From: Streptomyces drozdowiczii
GTDB lineage: Bacteria > Actinomycetota > Actinomycetes > Streptomycetales > Streptomycetaceae
Assembly: GCF_026167665.1 (NCBI RefSeq)
Contig: NZ_CP098740.1
Coordinates: 744,001-808,000 of the forward strand
DNA: 64,000 nt
Direction of reading: 5' to 3'
The notes below the pieces were generated by a model. The model was not told where the DNA came from. It made no database searches and saw only the letters and a list, made by a program, of their open reading frames with translations. The translations under genes were made by a program, and so were the position numbers. Within the stretch, counting starts at the first letter, position 1. Each line of letters opens with the position of its first letter. Of the stretch, positions 47,382 to 56,506 are shown one piece after another.

Positions 47382-49556
47382 ATGACCGAGGGCGGGGCAC
47401 CGGCCGGGCGGGCCGCCCGGGAACTGCTCGTCCGCGCCGACGGTCTGCTGGACGCGGCACGCGGGGTCCTCGCGGATCACAGCCGGGCCGTCACCGCGGT
47501 CCGAACGTGCCTGGACCCCCTGCTCGACGACCTGGTGCGCGCCGATCTCGACGTCATCTCCGTCTCCCGGCTGAAGGACGTCACCGAGGGCAGGCTGCGC
47601 ATCGGCGCGATCGAGCAGGCGGGTTTCAGGACGGTCGGCCAGGTGTACGGCGCCAGCCGCTACGAGCTCCGCCAGATCCCGGGGGTCGGCGCGCAGACGG
47701 CCGACCAGGCCCTGGCGGCGGCGGGCGGCATCGCGCACGCGGTGCGGGACACCGTCGCGGTGCGCATGGACGTGGACGACCGGAACGAGGCGGTGACCGC
47801 GCTGCTCGGCGCACTGTACGGGCTGGTGGCGGCGGGCCCGGACGCGCGGCGGGCGGTGGACGGGGCGCGGGCGCTGGTGGGGCGCCTCGATCCGCTGCTG
47901 ACGGCGGCCGGTCCGGCGCGGGGGCGGCTGCGGTTGGTGTTCGCCTCCCGGCGGTCGCGGGCCGGGGTGCGGGAGGCTCTGGCAGGGGTCCGGGCGGCCG
48001 TCGCCGGGGCGGTGGAGCGCGGGCTGCCGCCGCTGTTCGCCCAGGTGTCGGCCGATCTGCTGCGGGAGCCGGGGTCCCCGGCGGCCGCCTGGGTCGACTT
48101 CGAGCTGCGGTCCGCCGAGTACTACAGCCTGCTGGCGGAGTTGTCGGGCTCGGGGCCGGACCGGGACGCGGCGGAGGGGTTCCTGCCGTCGGGGATGGCC
48201 GACCGGGTGCGCGGGCTGCGGCTGGACGACGCCCGGCTGCGGGTCTCGCTGCGCGGCTACCAGTCGTTCGGTGCCCGGTTCGCGCTCGTCCAGAAGCGGG
48301 TGATCCTGGGCGACGAGATGGGGCTCGGCAAGACCGTGCAGGCGATCGCGGCCCTGGCGCACCTCGCGGCGCGCGGCGAGACGCACTTCCTGGTGGTGTG
48401 CCCGGCGAGCGTCCTCATCAACTGGACGCGGGAGGTCCGGGCCAGGTCCACGCTGCGCGCGCTGCCGGTGCACGGTCCCGAGCGGCGGGAGGCGTTCGCG
48501 GAGTGGCTGGATTCCGGCGGGGTGGCGCTGACCACCTTCGACGCGCTGCACGCCCTGCCGGGCGCCGCGGACAGCGGGGTCCGGCCCGGGATGCTCGTGG
48601 TGGACGAGGCGCACTACGTGAAGAACCCGGAGACCCGCCGTTCGCGCGCGGTCTCCGGCTGGTCGGCGCGGACGGACCGGGTGCTGTTCCTGACCGGCAC
48701 CCCGATGGAGAACCGGGTGGAGGAGTTCCGCAGCCTCGTCCGCCAGCTCCGGCCCGAGCTGGCCCCCTCGGTCGGCGCCGGCCACGGCGCGGCGGGCTCG
48801 CGGGCGTTCCGGCGCGCCGTGGCCCCCGCCTATCTGCGGCGCAACCAGGAGGACGTGCTCGCCGAACTGCCCGCCGTGGTCCAGGTGGACGAGTGGGAGG
48901 AGTTCAGCGAGGGCGATCTGCTGGCGTACCGGGAGGCGGTGGCCGAGGGGCACTTCATGCGGATGCGCCGGGCGGCGTACGCCCGGCCGGAGACCTCCGC
49001 CAAGCTGGACCGGCTGCGCGAGCTGGTCGCGGACGCGGCGGGCAACGGCCTGAAGGTCGTGGTGTTCTCGTACTTCCGCGAGGTCCTGGAGACGGTGCGC
49101 GGGGCGCTCGGTGACGGGGTGTCCGGCCTGCTGTCGGGGAGCGTGGCGGCGGCCCGGCGCCAGGAGCTGGTCGACGCGTTCGCGGCGGCGGACGGTCACG
49201 CGGTGCTGCTGAGCCAGATCCAGGCGGGCGGCGTCGGGCTGAACATGCAGGCCGCGTCCGTCGTCATCCTGTGCGAACCGCAGATCAAGCCGACGACGGA
49301 GCATCAGGCCGTGGCCCGGGTCCACCGGATGGGCCAGATACGGACGGTCCGGGTGCACCGGCTGCTCGCCGCGGACAGCATCGACCAGCGCATGCTGGAC
49401 ATCGTGGCCCGCAAGGAGCGGCTGTTCGACGCGTACGCCCGGCGCAGCGACGTCGCCGAGACGACGCCGGACGCGGTGGACGTGTCGGAGGGCGAGCTGG
49501 CCCGCCGGATCGTGGAGGAGGAGCAGCGGCGCCTCGGCGCGGCGGCCCGCCCCTGA
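47382..49556 (+). CDS. SNF2-type DEAD/DEAH-box helicase with N-terminal helix-hairpin-helix region
   Basis: 724 residues from ATG 47382. N-terminus (about 60-120) has HhH-like GFRTVGQVYGASRYELRQIPGVG, a DNA-binding turn. Helicase core from about 290: Walker A GDEMGLGKTVQAIA, motif II VDEAHY, motif III LTGTPMENR; C-terminal lobe with SQIQAGGVGLNMQAASVVI (motif V) and AVARVHRMGQIRTV (motif VI). Resembles RapA/SMARCAL1-type ATPases, with double-stranded DNA translocase activity expected. No nuclease domain. Divergent from the WhiB-like gene; convergent with the laccase gene, 5 bp between stops. Confidence 0.92.
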   Translation: MTEGGAPAGRAARELLVRADGLLDAARGVLADHSRAVTAVRTCLDPLLDDLVRADLDVISVSRLKDVTEGRLRIGAIEQAGFRTVGQVYGASRYELRQIPGVGAQTADQALAAAGGIAHAVRDTVAVRMDVDDRNEAVTALLGALYGLVAAGPDARRAVDGARALVGRLDPLLTAAGPARGRLRLVFASRRSRAGVREALAGVRAAVAGAVERGLPPLFAQVSADLLREPGSPAAAWVDFELRSAEYYSLLAELSGSGPDRDAAEGFLPSGMADRVRGLRLDDARLRVSLRGYQSFGARFALVQKRVILGDEMGLGKTVQAIAALAHLAARGETHFLVVCPASVLINWTREVRARSTLRALPVHGPERREAFAEWLDSGGVALTTFDALHALPGAADSGVRPGMLVVDEAHYVKNPETRRSRAVSGWSARTDRVLFLTGTPMENRVEEFRSLVRQLRPELAPSVGAGHGAAGSRAFRRAVAPAYLRRNQEDVLAELPAVVQVDEWEEFSEGDLLAYREAVAEGHFMRMRRAAYARPETSAKLDRLRELVADAAGNGLKVVVFSYFREVLETVRGALGDGVSGLLSGSVAAARRQELVDAFAAADGHAVLLSQIQAGGVGLNMQAASVVILCEPQIKPTTEHQAVARVHRMGQIRTVRVHRLLAADSIDQRMLDIVARKERLFDAYARRSDVAETTPDAVDVSEGELARRIVEEEQRRLGAAARP

Positions 49557-49561
49557 GCCGT

Positions 49562-50509
49562 CTACTCGTCGTGTCCCGGAACGGTGCCGTCCCGGTCGGC
49601 GACGAGGAGCATGCCGCCCATGCCCCGGTCGGCGTGGCTCTGCACATGGCAGTGGTACATCCACGCGCCGGCGCCGACGTGTTCGCCCGCGATCACCTGG
49701 AAGCCGAAGGAGTCCGCCGGTCCGACGATCTTCGTGTCGACCACCCGGCTCGGGTCGTCGGGGCCGGTGAGCATCCCCGTACGGTTGTCCGCCCAGCGGT
49801 GACCGTGCATATGGAACGTGTGGTAGAAGTCGCCGTGCGTGATCATGACGACTTCGAGCCGGTCGCCGAGCGTGGTCGTGAAGTCCGGGCTCTCGCCGGC
49901 CGGGGTGTTGTTGATGGACATCCCGTTGAACACGATCGTGATCGTCTTGTCGGGCAGGATGTCGCCCCGGCGCCGGACGACCAGCGGCCCGTAGAGCCCG
50001 TCGCGGATGCCGCCGGTGCCGTGGTCGGAGCCGACGGCGTGATCGTGGTAGTGCCAGTAGCCCGCGCTGCCGGGCTGCCAGGTGCCGTCGCTGCGCAGGC
50101 CGGGGGTGTGGGTGCGCCAGGTGTACGTACGGGTCGCGCCGGGCTCGACGGTGCTGTGGTTCATCCGGGTGCCGTCGCTGGCGATGTCGTAGTCGACGCC
50201 GTGCGCGTGCAGCCCGGCCGGTACGTCCAGGGTGTTGACGAACTCGATGTGCAGGGTGTCGCCCTCGTTGAGCTCGATGTGCGGGCCGGGCACGGTGGCC
50301 TTGCCCTTCTGGAGCCCGTAGCCCATGCGGCCGTCCGGCAGCTTCTCCACGTACATGCGGATGTGCCGGACCACTCCCCCGGCGGGCGCCCGGCGGACCG
50401 GGTGCGGCAGGGCGGCGGCGGGTGCCGGGAGTGACAGGGACGCCACCCCCGCCGCCGCCACGGCCCCGCCGCCCATCAGCATCCGTCGGCTGAAACTTCT
50501 GCGGTCCAT
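49562..50509 (-). CDS. small two-domain multicopper oxidase (laccase, SLAC type)
   Basis: 315 residues. Tat signal peptide [21 protein letters not shown]. Copper motifs: LHAHGV (about 100), HYHDHAVG (about 150), HTFHMHGH (about 230) and [12 protein letters not shown] (about 290, with the type-1 Cys and axial Met). Only two cupredoxin domains, so it functions as a trimer, as in the small laccases of Streptomyces. An exported phenol or metal oxidase, folded before Tat export. Confidence 0.94.
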   Translation of the reverse strand: MDRRSFSRRMLMGGGAVAAAGVASLSLPAPAAALPHPVRRAPAGGVVRHIRMYVEKLPDGRMGYGLQKGKATVPGPHIELNEGDTLHIEFVNTLDVPAGLHAHGVDYDIASDGTRMNHSTVEPGATRTYTWRTHTPGLRSDGTWQPGSAGYWHYHDHAVGSDHGTGGIRDGLYGPLVVRRRGDILPDKTITIVFNGMSINNTPAGESPDFTTTLGDRLEVVMITHGDFYHTFHMHGHRWADNRTGMLTGPDDPSRVVDTKIVGPADSFGFQVIAGEHVGAGAWMYHCHVQSHADRGMGGMLLVADRDGTVPGHDE

Positions 50510-50655
50510 GTCGAACTCCCCACTGCTGACGGGTCCTGCCGAGGATGTGGCGACGGGCCGTGACGGACCCGGGAAAATCGCTTACCCACAGTAAGGAAAA
50601 GTCCGCCTCGGGGCTGCCAAGGGTGGTGGGCGAGTCGCGAAATACGCCTACCGGA

Positions 50656-51717
50656 TCAGGTGACCGTCGCCGCGTGCTGCGGCATGTGCTCGCGTCCGCC
50701 GGGGTGGCGGTGGCGCCACACCCAGAAGACCGTGCACGAGACCAGCGCCCAGGCCGCGAGGACCAGGTACGGGAAGACCCGCTGGTGGCCCTGGTAGTAG
50801 ACGGCGGTGTGCTGGGCGTTGACGGAGGCGCCCGGGGGCAGCCAGCGCCCGATGTGCCCGAGGAGCGAGGGCAGCAGCGGCCAGGACACGGCCCCGCCCG
50901 AAGACGGATTGCCGAGCAGCACCATCACGCCCCAGGTCGGCAGCATCGCCCACCGGCCGATCAGGGTGTTGAACATGGTGAAGACCATGCCCGAGGTGAA
51001 CATCGTGAACGCCAGGATCAGCCAGGACTCGACGAAGGGCAGGTCCACCGCGCCCAGCAGCCAGTCGACCACGGCGGCGATGGCGAAGGCCCCCAGGAGC
51101 GAGTAGAGGACCGTGAAGCCGATCCGCTCCAACGGAATCAAGGACCGGGCGTGCACGCTGAGCTGGATGGCGCCCACGAAGCCGATGATCACCGCGGCGA
51201 GCGAGATGTAGAAGAGCGCGAGGCCGCGCGGGTCGCCCTTCTGAAGGGGTTTGACGTCCCGCACGGTCACCGGGATGTTCAGCGCGTCGCCCACCTTCGC
51301 CGCGGACTCGGCGAGCAGCTGGGCGACGGCCGCCCCGGAGGCCGCGGCCACGTCCAGGGAGACACCCCGGGCGCCCGACCGCACGATGGCGAAGACCTCC
51401 TGCTCCTCCAGCGCCTCGCGCGCGGCGGCCGCCGTCGGGTAGACGCGGATGACCAGGGAGGCGTCCAGGGCCTTGTCCATCCCGGCGACGAACTCCCGGC
51501 CGCGCGAGGTGTCCGGCTCGCTGACCACGGCGGTGGGGACGCTGTGCGGAGTCGGGTTGGCCATGGCGTACGTGTAGGAGCCGGCGAAGAGCCCCGCGGC
51601 GGCGGAGAGGATGAACAGCAGGACGATCGCCGGGAAGTACGGCGACTCCTTGAAGCCCTGCCACTTCTGGCCCCGGGTCAGCGGCCGGCCGTGCGCCCCG
51701 TGCTCCGGCTCGCTCAC
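50656..51717 (-). CDS. DUF3533/YhgE-Pip-like integral membrane protein
   Basis: 353 residues from GTG 51717. Topology: one N-terminal helix (SPYFPAIVLLFILSAAAGLF), a large extracytoplasmic domain (about 50-180, with EPDTSRGREFVAGM), then five or six helices ending in LVLAAWALVSCTVFWVW and a His-rich cytoplasmic tail (HRHPGGREHMPQH). This is the ABC-2-like layout of YhgE/Pip and DUF3533 proteins, thought to help secretion or phage attachment. Its start overlaps the stop of the LigD-type polymerase gene by 4 bp (GTGA), an odd pairing. Confidence 0.8.
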   Translation of the reverse strand: MSEPEHGAHGRPLTRGQKWQGFKESPYFPAIVLLFILSAAAGLFAGSYTYAMANPTPHSVPTAVVSEPDTSRGREFVAGMDKALDASLVIRVYPTAAAAREALEEQEVFAIVRSGARGVSLDVAAASGAAVAQLLAESAAKVGDALNIPVTVRDVKPLQKGDPRGLALFYISLAAVIIGFVGAIQLSVHARSLIPLERIGFTVLYSLLGAFAIAAVVDWLLGAVDLPFVESWLILAFTMFTSGMVFTMFNTLIGRWAMLPTWGVMVLLGNPSSGGAVSWPLLPSLLGHIGRWLPPGASVNAQHTAVYYQGHQRVFPYLVLAAWALVSCTVFWVWRHRHPGGREHMPQHAATVT

Positions 51718-52745
51718 GCCTGGTCGTCCTCGTCGCGGCGGGCGCGGCTCGGCTGCACGCGCTTGGGCTCGCCGGGCATCTTCGGGTACTCGGGCGGGTA
51801 GGGCAGGTCGCCGGGGCCGCCGTCGCTCGCATGGCGGTCGGCGAGTTCGAGCAGCGAGTCCAGGCGGAACGCCTCCTGGTCCATGTCGGCGTGCACGTCG
51901 CCGTGTTCCGCGTACCGCACGGGCATGGTGCGGAGGTCGAAGTCGCGGGGTTCGGCGTCGTCCAGCTCCTCCCAGCGCAGCGGGGCGGAGACCGGGGCGT
52001 GCGGGAAGGGCCGTACGGAGTAGGCGGAGGCGATGGTGCGGTCGCGGGCGGTCTGGTTGTAGTCGACGAAGATCCGCTCGCCGCGCTCCTCCTTCCACCA
52101 GGCCGTGGTCACCCGGTCCGGCATCCGGCTCTCCAGCTCGCGCCCGACCGCGATGGCGGCGCGCCGCACCTCGGTGAACGTCCAGCGCGGCTCGATGGGC
52201 ACGAAGACGTGGATGCCGCGCCCGCCGGACGTCTTGGGCCAGCCCCGCAGCCCGTGCTCCTCCAGGACACCGCGCAGCTCCTGGGCGGCGCGGACCGCGT
52301 CGGCGTAGCCGGTGCCGGGCTGCGGGTCGAGGTCGATGCGCAGTTCGTCCGGGTGGTCGGTGTCCCCGCCCCGGACCGGCCAGGGGTGGAACGTCAGGGT
52401 GCCGAGGTTGGCGGCCCAGAGCACCGCGGCGACCTCGGTGGGGCACATCTCCCGGGCGGACCGGCCGCTCGGGAAGGCGATCGTGGAGGTGGGAATCCAG
52501 TCGGGGAGGTTCTTGGGGGCGCGCTTCTGGTAGAAGAACTCGCCCTCGACGCCGTCCACGAACCGCTGGAGGGTGGTGGGCCGGTTGCGCAGGGCGCGCA
52601 GGATGCCCGGGCCGACGGCGAGGAAGTACTCGGCGACGTCCCTCTTCGTGTAGCCCTTCGCCGGGAAGTAGACCTTGTCCGGATTCGACAGCCGGACCGC
52701 CCGTCCGGCCGCGTCCAGCTCCACCGCTGTGCCCGCTGCTGCCAT
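51714..52745 (-). CDS. LigD-type primase/polymerase domain protein (NHEJ)
   Basis: 343 residues from ATG 52745. Matches the polymerase (PolDom/AEP) module of bacterial LigD as a stand-alone protein: PDKVYFPAKGYTKRDVAEYF (about 20), the catalytic Asp pair in LRIDLDPQPGTG (about 138), KTSGGRGIHVFVPI and EERGERIFVDYNQ. It fills gaps and adds nucleotides at DNA breaks during end joining. No ligase or nuclease domain is fused. Divergent from a LigC-type ligase across a 76-bp region; Ku is not in the window. Confidence 0.92.
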   Translation of the reverse strand: MAAAGTAVELDAAGRAVRLSNPDKVYFPAKGYTKRDVAEYFLAVGPGILRALRNRPTTLQRFVDGVEGEFFYQKRAPKNLPDWIPTSTIAFPSGRSAREMCPTEVAAVLWAANLGTLTFHPWPVRGGDTDHPDELRIDLDPQPGTGYADAVRAAQELRGVLEEHGLRGWPKTSGGRGIHVFVPIEPRWTFTEVRRAAIAVGRELESRMPDRVTTAWWKEERGERIFVDYNQTARDRTIASAYSVRPFPHAPVSAPLRWEELDDAEPRDFDLRTMPVRYAEHGDVHADMDQEAFRLDSLLELADRHASDGGPGDLPYPPEYPKMPGEPKRVQPSRARRDEDDQA

Positions 52746-52770
52746 GTCGGCCACGGTAGGCCGGGCACAC

Positions 52771-52783
52771 ATATGCCGCATAT
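52771..52783. promoter_or_regulatory. 13-bp palindrome between the NHEJ polymerase and ligase genes
   Basis: ATATG-CCG-CATAT in the 76-bp divergent region. It is the only A/T-rich spot there, so it may contain -10 elements or a shared operator. Confidence 0.4.
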
Positions 52784-52821
52784 CGGGAGACTCCGGTCGC
52801 CGTACGGTCCACAATCGGGCC

Positions 52822-53886
52822 ATGGACCTGCCGGTGATGCCTCCTGTGAAACCGATGCTCGCCAAGTCCGTGAAGCGTATTCCGCCGGGCATGCAGTACG
52901 AGGCGAAGTGGGACGGCTTCCGGGCGATCGTGCACCGGGACGGTGACGAGGTGGTGATCGGCAGCCGGACCGGCAAGCCGCTCACCCGGTACTTCCCCGA
53001 GCTGGTCGACGCCGTCCGGGACAACGTGCCCGAACGGTGCGTGGTGGACGGCGAGATCGTCGTCGCGCACGACGGGCGCCTGGACTTCGACCGGCTCAGC
53101 GAGCGCATCCACCCCGCCGAGTCCCGGGTGCGGCTGCTGGCCGAGCAGACCCCGGCGGCGCTGGTCGCCTTCGACCTGCTCGCCCTGGGCGACGACTCGC
53201 TCCTGGACACCCCGCAGGCGGACCGCCGCACGGTCCTGGAGGCGGCGCTCGCCGGGGCGTCCGCCCCGGTGTACCTGGCCCCGTCCACGACCGACCCGGC
53301 GCGCGCCGAGGAGTGGTTCGAGGAGTACGAGGGGGCGGGGCTCGACGGGGTCGTCGCGAAGCCGCTGGACGCGCCGTACCGGCCGGACGTCCGGGCCATG
53401 TACAAGATCAAGCACGAGCGCACCGCCGACTGCGTGGTGGCCGGCTACCGCTTCCACAAGAGCGGCCCGGTCGTCGGCTCGCTGCTGCTCGGCCTGTACG
53501 ACGACAGCGGCGCGCTCCAGCACGTCGGGGTGTGCGCCGCCTTCCCGATGAAGCGGCGCGCGGAACTCGTCACCGAGCTGGAGCCCCTGCTGACCGATGC
53601 CGACGACCACCCGTGGCGCGCCTGGGCCGAGGCCGAGGCGCACCTGGGCGCCCGGCTGCCCGGCGCCCCGAGCCGCTGGTCCGGCAAGAAGGACATGTCC
53701 TGGGTGCCGCTGCGGCCGGAGCGGGTCTGCGAGGTGGCGTACGACCACATGGAGGGCGACCGCTTCCGGCACACGGCCCAGTGGCGCCGCTGGCGGCCCG
53801 ACCGTACGCCGGAGAGCTGCACGTACGCACAGCTGGAGGAGGTCGTCCGCTACGACCTCGCCCAAGTGCTGGCGGGCGGCGGCTGA
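52822..53886 (+). CDS. ligC: ATP-dependent DNA ligase (LigC type)
   Basis: 354 residues from ATG 52822. Motif I with the adenylated Lys in YEAKWDGFRA (Lys29), then IGSRTGKPLTRYF (motif Ia), DGEIVVA (motif III, about 76), DGVVAKPLDAPY (motif IV) and YKIKHERTADCVVAGYR (motif V), and an OB-fold C-terminal domain. Length and the absence of extra domains fit mycobacterial LigC. It seals nicks or breaks with ATP; with the divergent polymerase it forms a split LigD-like repair pair. Confidence 0.92.
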   Translation: MDLPVMPPVKPMLAKSVKRIPPGMQYEAKWDGFRAIVHRDGDEVVIGSRTGKPLTRYFPELVDAVRDNVPERCVVDGEIVVAHDGRLDFDRLSERIHPAESRVRLLAEQTPAALVAFDLLALGDDSLLDTPQADRRTVLEAALAGASAPVYLAPSTTDPARAEEWFEEYEGAGLDGVVAKPLDAPYRPDVRAMYKIKHERTADCVVAGYRFHKSGPVVGSLLLGLYDDSGALQHVGVCAAFPMKRRAELVTELEPLLTDADDHPWRAWAEAEAHLGARLPGAPSRWSGKKDMSWVPLRPERVCEVAYDHMEGDRFRHTAQWRRWRPDRTPESCTYAQLEEVVRYDLAQVLAGGG

Positions 53887-53900
53887 TCCGCCGGACGCCC

Positions 53901-55106
53901 CTAGTCCGCCGTGGGCGGCAGGGTGGGCGTGGTGCAGGGTTCGGCGGTCTCCGTGGGGTCGGGCGAGGGCGAGCCCGTGGGCTCGGTGGTGTCGGTCGGC
54001 TCCGGCGTCGGGGTGGTCGTGCAGCCCGGGTCCGGCTTCGTCGTGGTCGGGTCCGGGTCGGGCGTGGTGCTCGGGTCCGGAGTGGCGGAGCCGGTGTCCG
54101 TGGGGTCGGGCGAGGGAGCGGTGGTGTCCGTCGGGTCCGGGTCGGGCGTGGTGCTGGGGTCGGGGTCGTGGGTGCCGGGGGTGGTCGGGTGGGTGCTGGG
54201 ACTGGGCTGCGGGCCGACCTCGATGCCGCCGCCGTCGTCCTCGGAGCCGGACCCACCCACGGGGCGCTCGGGCTTGGCGTGGCTGCCCGCGCCGGGGCTC
54301 CGGGGGATGGGGCCCGTGCCGTCGGTGACCGGGTGGATGCCCTTGCGGTAGAACTCCAGCCAGGACAGGACCGTACGGAGATACGTCTCGGAGTGGTTGT
54401 AGCTGAGGATCGCCCGGTTCAGGTCGGAGGGGATCGACAGATCGCGCGTCCCGGCGCACAGGTAGGCCCCGGCGGCGAGCGCCGCGTCGTACACGTTGTT
54501 CGGGTCCCGGCGCCCGTCGCCGTTGCCGTCGCGGCCCCAGTGCGCCCAGGTCGAGGGGATGAACTGCATCGGGCCGACCGCCCGGTCGTACGTCGCGTCC
54601 CCGTCGTAGGCGCCGCCGTCGGTGTCCGCGATGTTCGCGAACCCGGCGCCGTCGAGGACCGGACCGAGGATCGGCGAGACGGTCGTGCCGTTCCTGTCGA
54701 CCCGGCCGCCGGCCGCGTGCCCGGACTCGACCTTGCCGATCGCCGCCAGTAACTGCCAGGGCAGCCGGCAGCCGGGATCGTTGCGCCCCATCGTGGCCTC
54801 GGCCTTGCGATAGGCGGCGAGCACGGTCGCCGGGATGCCGGCCTCGGCCCAGGACCGCTCGGCCGCCGGGCTCTGTATCTCGCCCTTCTTCGGCGGCTTC
54901 GGGCTCTTCAGCGGCGGGAGTTCGGTGTGGTACGAGTCGTCGCTGGGGACCTCGGACCAGACGACGTCGTCCGTCGTGTGTCGGGGCTTCGGGGTCTCCT
55001 CGTGCGCGACGAGCTGGGGTGCCTGGGACGCCGTGAGCGCGGCCATCGCGGCGACGGCGGCTGCGGTGCCGCCGAGTCCTCGGCGCATGGTGCCGTTGAA
55101 CCTCAT
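53901..55106 (-). CDS. secreted lytic transglycosylase with Pro/Thr/Asp/Ser-rich tail
   Basis: 401 residues from ATG 55106. Signal peptide MRRGLGGTAAAVAAMAALTASQA. SLT/goose-lysozyme-like domain (about 100-260): catalytic Glu in AAIGKVESGHAAG, then AVGPMQFIPSTWAHWG and ILSYNHSETY. The last 110 residues are a low-complexity tail of DPDPT/TTPDP/SPDPT repeats, a probable cell-wall spacer. It cleaves peptidoglycan glycan strands. Directly downstream of the Mce-associated genes by 20 bp, so it may be cotranscribed with them. Confidence 0.9.
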   Translation of the reverse strand: MRFNGTMRRGLGGTAAAVAAMAALTASQAPQLVAHEETPKPRHTTDDVVWSEVPSDDSYHTELPPLKSPKPPKKGEIQSPAAERSWAEAGIPATVLAAYRKAEATMGRNDPGCRLPWQLLAAIGKVESGHAAGGRVDRNGTTVSPILGPVLDGAGFANIADTDGGAYDGDATYDRAVGPMQFIPSTWAHWGRDGNGDGRRDPNNVYDAALAAGAYLCAGTRDLSIPSDLNRAILSYNHSETYLRTVLSWLEFYRKGIHPVTDGTGPIPRSPGAGSHAKPERPVGGSGSEDDGGGIEVGPQPSPSTHPTTPGTHDPDPSTTPDPDPTDTTAPSPDPTDTGSATPDPSTTPDPDPTTTKPDPGCTTTPTPEPTDTTEPTGSPSPDPTETAEPCTTPTLPPTAD

Positions 55107-55126
55107 GCGTACCTTCCTCCGTGGGG

Positions 55127-55858
55127 TCACCGGGTGAATGTGTCGATCGCGGAGATCCGCCAGCTGCCGCCCTTGCGGACGGCGTCCACGCTGAACATGG
55201 CGGCGGCGTAGGTGGTCTCCTCGGACTTGCCGGTACGGGTGTTGCGCTGGTCGGCGTAGATCAGCAGCCGGGCCCGGTCGCCGTCGAGCAGTTCCACGCC
55301 GCTGTCGGTGACGGTCGTGGTGAGGACCAGCTTCTGCTTCGGCGCCTGCGCCCTGACCTCGGCGAGCATGTCCGCGTGCTGCTGGACCGCCTTGCCGGTC
55401 AGGTACTTCGTCACCGCCGCCTCGGCCTTGGTGGGCGAGGCGTAGTCGTACGAGAAGACCGCGCCGACGGCCTCGGTGATCTGGCCCTTCACCTCGCTGG
55501 TGCGGCTGATGTCGGTCAGGGCGGTGTTCTGCCGGCCGGGGTCGTCGCGCAGGCTCGCCGCCGAGGTGAACGCCCAGGCGGCGACGGCGCCGAGGAGGAG
55601 GGTGAGGACGCAGAGGACGGCGGGCAGGCTGAGGCGCGGACGGCGCTTCCCGGTCTCCGGTGCGCTCCCCTCGTCCTCTTCCGGGGCTTCTTCCGGATCG
55701 CCGCTCTCCGCGGCGGTGTCCTGCGCGGCGTCGGGCTTCTCCGGGTCCGGGCCGCGCCCGGGACGGGGGCGGGGCGGGGCGGTCGTCGCGGCGCGCTCGG
55801 CGGCGGCGACGGTGGCCAGGCGGCGCTGACGGTTGACCAGGTGACGGGTGGTCGACAT
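55127..55858 (-). CDS. Mce-associated membrane protein (Mam, long form B')
   Basis: 243 residues: a 75-residue charged/Pro-rich cytoplasmic N-terminus (EEAPEEDEGSAPE), one transmembrane helix (LSLPAVLCVLTLLLGAVAAW), then an extracytoplasmic domain with VFSYDYASPTKAE, LTGKAVQQHADM and QKLVLTTTVTDSGVELL. The same order of motifs is seen in the gene at 56507-57085, so the two are paralogues. Mam proteins are thought to stabilise Mce complexes. Last of the four Mam genes. Confidence 0.83.
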   Translation of the reverse strand: MSTTRHLVNRQRRLATVAAAERAATTAPPRPRPGRGPDPEKPDAAQDTAAESGDPEEAPEEDEGSAPETGKRRPRLSLPAVLCVLTLLLGAVAAWAFTSAASLRDDPGRQNTALTDISRTSEVKGQITEAVGAVFSYDYASPTKAEAAVTKYLTGKAVQQHADMLAEVRAQAPKQKLVLTTTVTDSGVELLDGDRARLLIYADQRNTRTGKSEETTYAAAMFSVDAVRKGGSWRISAIDTFTR

Positions 55859-55891
55859 GTCCGGGTTCCTCTCGGTGCGGGGGCGGGGGTG

Positions 55892-56422
55892 TCAGCCGGC
55901 GGTGTTGCCGACGGGCGCCTGACCGAGGGCGCTGAGCTTCCACCCGTCGGAGGTGCGGGTGAGCTGGCCGAGCATCCGGCTCTCCTTCACCGCGGGCTTG
56001 CCCTTCGGCGCGGTCACGGTCACCCGGAGCGCCACCATGACCCCGGCCTTCCCGGCCCGGTCGTCCAGCTCGGTGACCGCGCCGGCCAGCACCTTCGCGG
56101 TGCTGACGGTCTTCGCCTCCTGGATCTGCTTCTCGAACCCGCCCCGCCCTTCGACCAGTTGCCGGTGCAGGTCACCGGTGGTGGAGTCCTCCCAGCCGTC
56201 GAGCCCCTGCTCCAGCCGCGCGTGGTCGAGCGTGTTCATGTTCTGCACGGCCTGCTCCCCCGCCGCCAGCACCTCGTCGCGGGTCTCGGCGTACGCGGCC
56301 GAGCTGTCGTGCCCCGCCTGGTACCGGGACACCCCGCCCCAGCCCGCGGCGCCGGCCGCCGCGACCGTCAGCACGATCGCCGCCGCCACCAGCGGATTCC
56401 TCGTCATCGCTACCCGTGCCAT
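55892..56422 (-). CDS. Mce-associated membrane protein (Mam, short form A')
   Basis: 176 residues with a single N-terminal helix (NPLVAAAIVLTVAAAGAAGWG) and an extracytoplasmic domain: MNTLDHARLEQGLDGWEDSTTGDLHRQL and VTELDDRAGKAGVMVALRVTVT, ending SDGWKLSALGQ. A paralogue of the gene at 57082-57603 (NTLDGKDATSVDAGLAGW, LTELDERTG, GDGWKIKAL). It is 33 bp upstream of the long-form gene. Confidence 0.83.
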   Translation of the reverse strand: MARVAMTRNPLVAAAIVLTVAAAGAAGWGGVSRYQAGHDSSAAYAETRDEVLAAGEQAVQNMNTLDHARLEQGLDGWEDSTTGDLHRQLVEGRGGFEKQIQEAKTVSTAKVLAGAVTELDDRAGKAGVMVALRVTVTAPKGKPAVKESRMLGQLTRTSDGWKLSALGQAPVGNTAG

Positions 56423-56506
56423 CGCTGCCTCTCCCTGCCGGCGGTCCCGCCGTGCTGTGCTGTCCGTGCTCGGTGGTGCGGTGGTGCGTCTCGCTGACCA
56501 CGCGGA

